Below, in pieces: positions 56,092 to 64,000 of a stretch of 64,000 nt of DNA. Both the position numbers and the translations under genes were made by a program. A model generated the notes under the pieces. It was not told the origin of the DNA, ran no database searches, and saw only the letters and a program-made list of their open reading frames with translations. Every line of letters begins with the position of its first letter. The first letter of the stretch is position 1. The DNA comes from Agapanthus africanus (lineage: Eukaryota; Streptophyta; Magnoliopsida; Asparagales; Amaryllidaceae), in the NCBI GenBank assembly GCA_030015575.1, contig JASDDO010000024.1, positions 218,446,996 through 218,510,995 on the forward strand, given 5' to 3'.

Positions 56092-57165
56092 TCAGATATA
56101 CGCGAACTTTCCTTGGAGAGAACGCAGTTGCTTAAAAGTTCTTGGCGAGGGCATTTCCATAATCACCTTGATCTTTGATGGGTCTACTTTGATGCCTCGG
56201 TGTCGTATGATGAATCCTTGGAATTTTCCTGAGGAGACTCCAAACACGCATTTCAGAGGGTTCATCTTCAGATTATATTTCCGAAGACGCTGGAACACTA
56301 TTTTCAAATGCTCCCAGTGCTCCTCGTACGATTTGCTTTTCACCACAAGGTCGTCAATGTAGGATTCAACGATCTCATGGATGAGGTCATCAAAGATCTT
56401 TGTCATGGACTTCTGGTAGGTAGCGCCTGCGTTCTTCTAGCCAAAGGGCATCACTTTATAGCAGAATATGCCTAGCGGAGTTCGGAAGGCGGTGTGCTTT
56501 TGGTCTTTAGGATGCATTTTAATTTGATTGTAGCCTGAAGATCCATCCATGAAGGAGAAGACCTCGTGAGTGGACATGTTATCGATCATCAGCTCGGTAA
56601 TGGGTACTGGAAAGTCATCCTTCGGGCAAGCCTTGTTGAGGCCCCGAAAGTCCACGCATATGCGTACTGTCCCATTCTTCTTCATCACTGGAACAATGTT
56701 GGAAATCCAGTCGGGATATTGAACTTCTTGAATGAAGCCAGAGTCAATAAGTTTCTTGATTTCGGCGTTGATACTCATCTCGAGCTCAAGCCGCATTCTT
56801 CTTCGCGCCTGTTTAATAGGCTTGACGTCCGACGATATTGCCAGTTTATGTACTGCTATTTCTGGATCTAGTCCCGGCATCTCGGAATAATTCCATGCGA
56901 AGCAGTCTTTATATTGTATAAGCACATCCTTTAGTGTGGCCACCTGTGTTTTAGACAACAGCTCACCGACGAACGTTGGCCTTGGATCATTTTCCGTTCC
57001 CAAGTTAATTTTCCTCAGATTGTCCGCCGTGGTGTGTATCCCATCTTCCAGCTCTTTTGGCGCCAGTGGAAATTCTGAGATCACCTCGTCCTCATCCTCA
57101 TCTGTGAAGCAATAGGAGAGGTTGTCCATATTCTCGTGGTTCCCCTCTTTTGAGAATGTTATCAC
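56092..57165 (-). pseudogene. pol: Element Z reverse transcriptase
   Basis: 57165-56437: FVGELLSKTQVATLKDVLIQ, FAWNYSEMPGLDPEIAVHKL, RRRMRLELEMSINAEIKKLI, SNIVPVMKKNGTVRICVDFR, FMDGSSGYNQIKMHPKDQKH and YKVMPFG, then an in-frame TAG at 56437. 56406-56092: TKIFDDLIHEIVESYIDDLV with the catalytic YIDD, then KYNLKMNPLKCVFGVSSGKF. A stop at 56092 follows. It is the same enzyme type as in Y. Confidence 0.9.
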
Positions 57166-57289
57166 GTGGCAGGTACAAGTTCGTTTCTAAGCTCGATGTT
57201 GATTTGGACTTACCCTTACGACATGGGTTGCTTTTGGCTCATGCTTTCGTGGTGGGGTTACCTTCCAACCGTTGGATAGAGAAAACCTG

Positions 57290-57900
57290 CCTTGTTGATA
57301 CTAGTCTTCAATCCAGTCTTTGAAGGTGAATCAGTCTTCAAGAGGATGTCCTATTGCTCAATGGTAGGAGCAATAAGCCGGGTGATGGACATCGTTTATT
57401 TGTTCGGGGTGCCGAGACTCCGGGAGCGTCATCATTTGATACTTCATAACAAGGTCGAATATTTTCCTTGTCTTGTCTTGGGGGAAAGAGTATTCCCGAC
57501 CCATCTTCTTTATTAGCGATGGATTCCAGCTGACTTTTCCTCGACCGCGTAGCTTCTTGGATTTGCTTCGCTGTTTTCGAACGTCATTCTCGTTCTTCAC
57601 CTTGTTGTTGCTTTTGTGTCGGTCTTTTTCCTTGCCACGAGAGCGCACAATGGGCTGAAGGTGAAAGGCATCGCAGTCTTCTCTTTCCGCAGACTGCTGA
57701 GTGAGACACTGCATCCTAGCTTTCTCATAAATGGCCAATTCGCGGCTGTGGTCATCCCGAGCCTTTTGACCGGCTTCTCTCATTAGCTTGTCAATTTGTT
57801 CTTCAAATGACGGACTTGGAATTCTTACGGCGGGATCTCGCTCTGGTTCAATATCAGCGCTATCTGGAAAAGCATTCTCTTCTCCACCAGAGTTATTTAT
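57290..57900 (-). pseudogene. Extra zinc-knuckle module of element Z, between protease and RT
   Basis: Located after the protease, where Y has none. It begins SFEEQIDKLMREAG and AIYEKARMQCL, continues through a basic stretch (KSNNKVKNENDVRKQRSKSK) and GREYSFPQDKTRKIFDLVMK, to YCSYH, a TGA (57358), AIGHPLED, another stop and FTFKDWIED. The end matches the gag zinc-knuckle region (YCSYHRVLGHQIEDCYVFKN at about 60650). The start matches the second module at 59900-60000 (DDLIDKLLNEALKKRKANRE, AIYENSKRRC). It appears to be a duplicated gag nucleocapsid module inserted into pol. Function is inferred as nucleic-acid binding. Confidence 0.7.
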
Positions 57901-59226
57901 GACATGGCAGCCATGAAATCGCTCCCGTTTCTTAGATCGAACGTATCTAAGCCCGGTCGTCTCCATCCACCCGTTGGGCATCTTCCGCTGAGTCCCGGAA
58001 ACGTCCCAAATCTTGTTGTAGAACTGGGCTTGTCGAGCGGTTTGTTTGAAGGGTATGCCTGGGCATTTTAATAGCCTTTTCAATCCCTCTGTGTAATATC
58101 TGGGGAGACGGGTTGATTGAAGTCTGTCAAGCGTAAGTTCGGCACCATGCCAGACTTCTTTTTCCACTCTGGTCTCTGTAGACTGATAGAAGAGGGTCGC
58201 CTTTTCACCTTTTCGCCTAGGAGGGACGTAGAAAGTCTGCAACTCTTGTATGCTGTATGTATCAAGGGCTTCGAGTTCTTTATAATGCCGTTGCGGAACC
58301 ATGGTAATTTGTAAATTCTGATCAGCTGCAGCGAAGGTCTGCATTAACGGGCGGACGGAGAACACTGTGTTGGCATCATCCTCAGAGTCACTGCCAAATA
58401 CCAAAACAGGAGTAGATGGTCCCGGCCTGCTGCCTTGGGGTTGCCCCGAGAAGATTATCTCTTCATCCTCCTCCGTATCGCTCCCAAAGATCGGGATAGT
58501 GGCGACGACTTTTTGTTTATTCTCCGGTTTACGACATCTTTCCGTGTCTTCGAAGTCTGGTAAGAAGTACTTGGCGTCTTCATATTTGCGGACTTCATTT
58601 ACGGAGAATGGGTTTAGCTCCCCTGTAACTGTGTATTCGAGGCCATCTTTGAAGTACTTCATACACTGATGTTGTGTAGAAGGGATGATGTTGTAATCGT
58701 GTAACCAAGTCCGGCCGAGCAGAGCGTTATAGCAAGTCTTGACGTCAATGACTTGAGATTTGATGTCAGTGATGAGCATCCCAAAGCGTAATGTCAATAT
58801 CACGGACCCAAGCGTCCGTGATGACTGCGAGTCGAACCCGGAGATGGTAATTTTGTCCCGAGCCAGGTGCTGAACGTTCATGCAGATCTCTTTCAGCACC
58901 TTCACGTTAAGAAGGTTGACAGAGGACCCGTTGTCGACCAGGATCTTCCCTATCTTAATACCGTGGCAGTACTCGGTGACATATAGAGGACGGTTGTGCT
59001 CGCACGTTCCGAGGAGGAGATCTTCATCACCGAATGTGATATCATCTGTATGAAACTTTGCCAGCTCGTCCTTCATCTTTTCTTCCGCAAAGAAAGCTTG
59101 GAACTGATCAGGCTCTTGCAGTGCCTTGATTAGAGAATCCCGTGCCTCTTTGGACAGGAGGAGAGCATCCAGTATACTCAGTTGCGAGGGTATCTTCCTC
59201 AGATGTGCCAGGACATTATAATCCAC
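57901..59226 (-). pseudogene. pol: Element Z protease and downstream linker domain
   Basis: DYNVLAHLRKIPSQLSILDA (as in Y), GTCEHNRPLYVTEY, then protease ILVDNGSSVNLLNVKVLKEI (DNG at the catalytic position, where Y has DPG and DTG is usual) and YNALLGRTWLHDYNIIPST. Acidic repeats follow: IPIFGSDTEEDEE and VLVFGSDSEDDAN, like the Y linker. Then comes LQTFYVPPRRKGEKATLFYQ. The frame is open without stops over this span, a sign of relatively mild decay. Confidence 0.82.
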
Positions 59227-59594
59227 CTTGTTTTTCTTAGGTGGGTCTTTGGCTGCAAGCTCTTTAACGACTCAATCATCGAGGGCAATTTTCTCAAGGA
59301 CTTTTTCCTTCCCCTTGTCTCTTTTGCTCAAACCTTTGTTTGTTGGCCCGAGGTTCTTCTTAGGCAGCGTGCGGTTACGCAGCTGAATGTTCTCGCATTT
59401 CTTCGTCTCTTCTTCTTTTCCAAAGGTGGATTCTTTGAAGAGAGAGCCAAGGGTTATTTCTTCCTCAGAATCGCTCCCGAACGTGAGAACTTGTGTTTTC
59501 CCTTTTTTCTAACTGGTATCAACCATATAACAGTTGCCAGTCGTTTTTCCGCGCTCATTTATCGCACTTTTTCGCTGTCGACGGGCTTCACGCT

Positions 59595-60062
59595 TCATCC
59601 TCTTGAAGTGTTGTTGATGGACAACGTATCCCTGCCACCACTTCTTGAAGGCACTGCACTCTTCGGTGGGGTGTGTAACCTCTGATGGTATAAGCAGTAG
59701 CTCAGATGTATATCTGCTTCATCGAGGCACGTACTCCCGAGAGTATTTCCTTTGAAAGGTAGCAGCTTCATTCCCATTGACAGGGCTTTGGCGAACTGTT
59801 TCCCCATCTTAAACCTGCTTTTGTCTGCCGCGGGTGTGCTTCGATCTAGTTGGAGTACTTTGTGACTCTTCCTCGCCGCAATTTCTTCATCCTGACACCG
59901 ACGCTTGGAATTTTCATATATGGCCATTTTACGCTCTCGGTTAGCTTTTCTCTTTTTAAGGGCTTCGTTTAGCAGCTTGTCAATCAAGTCGTCTGACGGC
60001 TCCAGGGATTTTTGCACCGGTCTTGCCCCCAACTTCTCTGCACCGTTTTCTGACTCCGAGGG
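59595..60062 (-). pseudogene. Second zinc-knuckle-like module of element Z gag-pol
   Basis: DDLIDKLLNEALKKRKANRE, AIYENSKRRCQDEEIAARKS, KMGKQFAKALSMGMKLLPFK, then SYCLYHQRLHTP, a knuckle-like word. A frame change near 59680 follows. In the other frames, basic sequence and an acidic GSDSEEEITLGSLF patch lead on to the protease region. It repeats the order seen in the module at 57290-57900. Confidence 0.65.
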
Positions 60063-60611
60063 GGTCTCTTCGTTTTTTAACTACGAATGAGAGACCATGT
60101 GGCAACTCGCTACATAATCCTCGGGTTCTTCTGAGGAGTCGTTCCCCTCATCAATGTCGCTGTCTCCATTCTCAAGGATATGGTTGAGAAACTCTTCGAG
60201 AGTGACTGGGGTTCGTGCCTTCTGGTTATATTCCTCCAACGCGTTGATGTACTTTTGCAGGTCCGTGCGCTGGTTATCAGGCTGTACGGGCTTCTTAGTC
60301 TTCTTCTTTTTCTTCGAAGGCTTTGAAGGCCTGACCTAGGTGTTTTGCCCATCGTTACCAGCTTTCGGTGTTGGGCGTGGTTTAAGCATCCCCTCAATGA
60401 TCTCGGACTCCAGCGGGCTTTTCCACCTGATCTCCGGACATGCTTGAAGGTCCTTCAGCATTCTTTTAGTTTTAGCTTAAAGGACAACTTCCCACGGAGC
60501 TTCTTCTACAAGCGAGCATGATGCCCCTGGCGTGTCCAGCTTTTTAGGAGCGTGCTTCTGTTGCGAGTTCACCCTCTAGTTTTTGGACAGCGCAAACTTG
60601 CCTTGTTGGTA
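60063..60611 (-). pseudogene. gag: Element Z gag tail
   Basis: Continues the gag frame after a TAG at 60612, with more stops. Basic KPSKKKKKTKKPVQPDN is followed by LQKYINALEEYNQKARTPVT, the counterpart of IQKYIDSLEDYEQKERT in Y, and an acidic SDIDEGNDSSEEPEDYVASC. It ends at a stop near 60080. It supports Y and Z having the same gag plan before the extra modules begin. Confidence 0.65.
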
Positions 60612-61775
60612 CTAATCATCGACCCAATTTTTGAAGACGTAGCAATCCTCAATTTGGTGGCCCAATACTCTGTGGTAGGAGCAGTATTTGAGACTGTTGA
60701 TGTCACCAGGTTGCAGTGGACGTCTCGGATCCGGCAGAGTGATAAGTCTGTTGCGCACTGCCAGTTCGAACAGTATCCTCGTTTTATCCCGGGGAAACGA
60801 GTAAGGACTTCCTACCTTCTCTTCGAGGGATCGGTGTGGGCGTGTATCTCTTTGGCGAGCAATCATTTTCGGGTCAATTGGTTGCTTTTGTGTGTTGGCA
60901 ACGAAGGTCTCTTTCCCTTTGCCCTTTTCATTCCGGGGATCCGTTTTTGAAGAGGATGGCCTATGGCCCATCTGTTCCATTTGGGCTAGCTTGTCGATCA
61001 AGGCCTGGAAGGTGGTCGGCTTGAAGAACATCATAAATTGGGATATAGTTGCCTGAGGGTCAAGGGTCCCTACGAACATGCCCACAGCAGGAGTTTCTTC
61101 TATGCGTTGTTCGCATTTTGACCACAGGTTCCGCAACCGAATTACGTATTGAACCCAGGTCTCTCCTGGTTTCACCCTGGCATTGATTAATGCCGTGATC
61201 GGGGTGCGCTCGTTTGCTCTTGCGAACCGCTGTGTGAATAGTAATTCCATCTCCGTGAATGTTTTGACAAAGTCATTTGGGAGCTCGGAGTACCATTCAA
61301 ATGCCGTTTCTGACAAGCTGCCAACAAACTAGCGAAGCAGCAGTTTGTCGCCGCCTCCAGTATTACCTCACAGAGCTATAAATTAAGCAACGTGCTGGTG
61401 TGGATTGCCCATCCTCTTATACACATGGAATTTAGGGATCGTATATCCTGGCGGGTACTTGATTTGATTGTACCAGCCTGGATAAGCTCGCACAGTTTTG
61501 ACGACTTTGCCAGCCGCTTCACTCGCTTGATGATCTCGTATTTGTTGAGCTATGCAGTCATCAAGGGTAGCCTTAGAGATTGTCTCTTCCTGGGCTGTTG
61601 AGATAGCCGGAGGAGGGTTTGACGTTTCCCCTCTGTCGTCTTCGATGATTATCGGAGGGTCTTCGGCTGGAGGTTCCGGCTGGATTATCATCCCAACCAC
61701 GTCTTGGAACAGAAGCGCCATCTGCTTTATATTAGCGGCTTGTTCCGCGGCCTCCTTATCCTTCCTTTCCAGCAC
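60612..61775 (-). pseudogene. gag: Element Z gag capsid and zinc knuckle
   Basis: Same frame throughout, with stops at 61383, 61368 and 61329 (approximate). LERKDKEAAEQAANIKQMAL; VVKTVRAYPGWYNQIKYPPG; YTIPKFHVYKRMGNPHQHVA; GNTGGGDKLLLR; LSETAFEWYSELPNDFVKTF; ELLFTQRFARANERTPITAL. The C-terminal knuckle is YCSYHRVLGHQIEDCYVFKN (Cys-His-His-Cys) at about 60635-60695, ending at a TAG at 60612. Homologous to Y gag. Confidence 0.85.
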
Positions 61776-61901
61776 CCTTCATAAGAACTCAGTGTCGGTC
61801 TCTTGTTCCTGGCGCTGCTCAGACGTTGATTCCAGGCTTTCTTCCTGCCCAGTGAGTGCTGACATTTTCATCAGCATTTCTTGGAGCTTTTGTTGCTGCT
61901 C

Positions 61902-62903
61902 CTAAGCTTTTGTCAACGACCGAGTGAGTGGTCGATGACCTATAGAAGCACTGCTTTCCTCTTTCCCGGAAGCCATGTACACCATGTGCACGATCATGCC
62001 CCCAGATTTGGGGCGTTTGGGACCGGTGCCTTTGGAATTCGCCGTAGGTAGTGGAGTTTTCTCCGGCCTTCTCCTTTTGTGGGAGGTTGAAGTCGGAGGG
62101 ACTGTTTTAACAGGCACCCAAGTAGACGATGCCTTTCATAGTACGACGGAAGGATGGTCCTCCTCTTGCCGAGCGTTCGTTTTCTTCAGTTGGCAAGAGT
62201 ATACTCTATCGATCACAGAATCTTGGACTTTCTGCCATACTCTGTTGATTTTGGAGGACAGCCGCTGAGGGGACTGTTCTGGCTTTTCCTGTACCACGTT
62301 TTCAACATGTGGGGGAGAGTTCTTTCGCACCTTCCCTAGCGGTTCAAAGTTGTTCCCAGTTTGAACAGCAGCGTCAACTTCCACCATTGGAAATGGTGGA
62401 GTAAGTCCTGAGGGGGATTTGCACCCAGCTTTCCTCACTCGGCACCAGTGGCGACGTCGAGCATGCGTTGCAGATGGGATTGCCTCTGTTGTGGGAGTGG
62501 CTTCGTCATGCTCCCTATTCTGATGAAGAGCTACTGCTGGTGTCAGCCTGTTGAAGACTGACATCCGTTGAGATGGAATGGCCAATCTTTCGAAGGCCGA
62601 CCTTTTGGTAGGGGAATTAGTCTTGATGACTTCGCCGAGAGCAGGAGTTGGACTGGCCAATCTTGCGAAGACCGATCTTTTAGTAGGAGAAGCCCTGTTG
62701 ATGACTTCTCTCGCCGAAGCTGGAACGGCTATTCGTTTTGGGATAACACCTTCAGGTATTGCGAGCCTCTTTGCGGGCCCACTTGAGCTACGACTTAGCC
62801 TGCTGAAAACTGAGGCGTTAGAATTGGACGACCCAATGAGAAGGGCCGTGGAGAGTGCAAGTCGATCGAAGACCGACTTCTTAGGAGCTTCTTGTGGCGG
62901 CAC
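61902..62903 (-). pseudogene. gag: Element Z gag N-terminal region with SVFxRL repeats (cut by V)
   Basis: Frame opens at the V junction (62903). It has repeated words KSVFDRLAL, ASVFSRLSR, RSVFARLAS, RSAFERLAI and MSVFNRLTP between 62890 and 62540, spaced by 20-35 residues. A His/Arg-rich THARRRHWCRVRKAGC follows, then NFEPLGKVRKNSP. After a stop at 62136 it continues SHKRRRPEKTPLPTANSKGT, IVHMVYMASGKEE and LTRSLTKA to a stop at 61902. The repeated S-V/A-F-x-R-L words may be short binding motifs; their partner is unknown. The true start lies beyond the V insertion. Confidence 0.6.
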
Positions 62904-64000
62904 TGTTCACACCATAATATTGCATTATTATATTCCTCATTCTTATTCTTTTTATAAATAAACATGTGCTTTTGACGCATGTCTGCTACATATTACAGGT
63001 TACAGGTTCTTGGACAGAAAACAGTGAAAACGATGAAAAGACGATGCAAAAGTGGACTTTGACCAACAAACAGAAGACTCTTGATCAAGCCTACATCAAA
63101 GATAAAATTCACAAAGTACAAGGCAATGCAAGGTCCAAGATTACAAAGCGAACGGTTAAAAGTCCACCGCAATTATTCACTGGAGATCTGGAAGAAACAT
63201 AGAAGCTATTTTAATAAAGAACCAAATAATAAGGAAGCCCAAAGATCCAAGGCCCAATACTTTCTTTTAAAGAGACAGAGACATAAAATTTTACCAAAGC
63301 TTGAAGTCTACTTTGACTAGGTCTTCCTAAGGATATTTTGGTAAATATAGACATGCAAATCAATTGTAACCTAGGGTTTCCTATTCTCTATAAATAGGAA
63401 CTCTACTCATTGTAATTTCTTATGCCTCCTTTTAATAATAAATCGAGAATTCTTTATGGAGAGCATCGGTGTTTTTTTTTTCAATTCATGAATTCAGATC
63501 TGACAACCCTGCGTTGATGATTGGAGAGATGCATCTGTAAGTAGATTTAATTCCTTGCTCTAGTTTAGATTTCAATTCTTGCCCTAGGTAATTTTTATTC
63601 TCTGCCCTAGATAAATGTTCTTCAATTCCCTAATGAGTGACTAGTTTCCTCGCTTGTTAGGGTTAGGAATGGGGAAGGATTTGAGAGACGAAGATCTCTC
63701 ATCTCTTTTCTTTGCCAATCTTTTATGAAAATTAGAACTCCATGCATACCTTCTTATTCCGCTCCCTACGGCACTCTACCCTCGAGGTAACGGTGATTCC
63801 GTAGTCTAAAGGCCCGGATTTTAAGGTTTTCCATGGAGGTTAGGGTAAAGATTAAGAAAGGAAGGACAAGGATCTAGAGAAAGAATCAATCTTCCCAATC
63901 ATCCTAATCCCTTTTGTTAAGATTTACCATAACACTAATATGATATCTTTAATTAAAGACAATGGAAAGAGATGTAGATCTTTGTTTACCAAATTTTCCC
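62904..64000 (+). repeat. Repeat V, third copy (diverged, runs off the window)
   Basis: Starts TGTTCACACCATAATATTGC and follows the order of 47723 onward: TTACAGGTTACAGGTTC, CAGTGAAAACGATGAAAAGACG, TATA box CTATAAATAG (63388-63397), CCCTAATGAGTGACTAGTTTCCTCGCTTGTTAGGG-like and GGTTTAGGG-type sequence. It lacks the GC palindromes of the other two copies. It is inserted in the Z gag N terminus after GGCAC (62899-62903). The right end is outside the window. Confidence 0.7.

Larger units (their letters stand above)
4288..62903 (-). mobile_element. Element Z: Tat-lineage Ty3/gypsy element with antisense PMD gene (host of all other inserts)
   Basis: Minus-strand element whose 3' LTR is at the left. 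Reading leftward from 62903 it has gag, protease, RT, RNase H, an archaeal-type RNase H and integrase, then a long 3' UTR with a 113-bp minisatellite and hairpin arrays. A plus-strand intron-containing PMD gene follows, then the 3' LTR. A second RNase H after the RT-linked one marks the Tat/Ogre branch of gypsy elements. The span contains X, Y, W and V as insertions. The 5' LTR is not seen because V-type repeat 62904-64000 interrupts the gag start. Without the inserts, the visible Z sequence is roughly 20 kb, large even for Tat elements. Confidence 0.8.

Noticed and set aside
1..64000. tRNA, rRNA or host single-copy genes
   Set aside because: None could be recognised; the tRNA-like matches are primer-binding sites of retroelements.

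Overview
This 64 kb window is plant nuclear DNA built almost entirely from nested LTR retrotransposons; no ordinary single-copy host gene is visible. The evidence is chromodomain Ty3/gypsy elements, a Tat-lineage gypsy group with a second (archaeal-type) RNase H, a Ty1/copia element primed by initiator tRNA-Met, and an intron-containing Plant Mobile Domain (PMD) reading frame inside a retroelement. All coding regions carry stops or frameshifts. The setting resembles the repeat-rich, probably heterochromatic part of a large flowering-plant genome; the species cannot be told. All boundaries and identities were worked out by eye.

The layout is a set of boxes within boxes. Element A (1-4134, plus) is a decayed chromovirus-like gypsy fragment. 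Element Z (from 4288, minus strand, running to the right end) is a Tat-lineage gypsy element. Its 3' LTR (4288-6251 plus 30552-31202) is split by element X (6252-30546, minus, Ty1/copia, perfect 5-bp target duplication GTTTG). X's own 3' LTR is split by element Y (7132-21949, minus, a second Tat-lineage element that carries a middle LTR and a stub of a tandem partner). To the right of X, Z continues with a plus-strand, multi-exon PMD gene (31232-49940). That gene is broken by element W (33644-43876, plus, Tekay-like chromovirus, TSD GCGCT, about 99.6% identical LTRs) and by repeat V (45215-49143). Z then continues with a 3' UTR (minisatellite, then hairpin array) and a minus-strand gag-pol (53667-62903), cut at its 5' end by another V copy (62904-64000).

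Within the Tat elements the minus-strand order is LTR, gag, protease, RT, RNase H, archaeal RNase H, integrase, a long 3' UTR, LTR. Z also has the PMD gene pointing the opposite way between its 3' UTR and 3' LTR. Y lacks it. Z has extra copies of a zinc-knuckle module, one of them between protease and RT.

The signal I find most worth pursuing is structural. The 3' UTRs of Y and Z hold arrays of hairpins with a near-constant loop (TCGTRAGGA) and different stems. The stems change on both sides together between copies. The LTRs of both elements are largely chains of short perfect inverted repeats. I know of no named element class for this.
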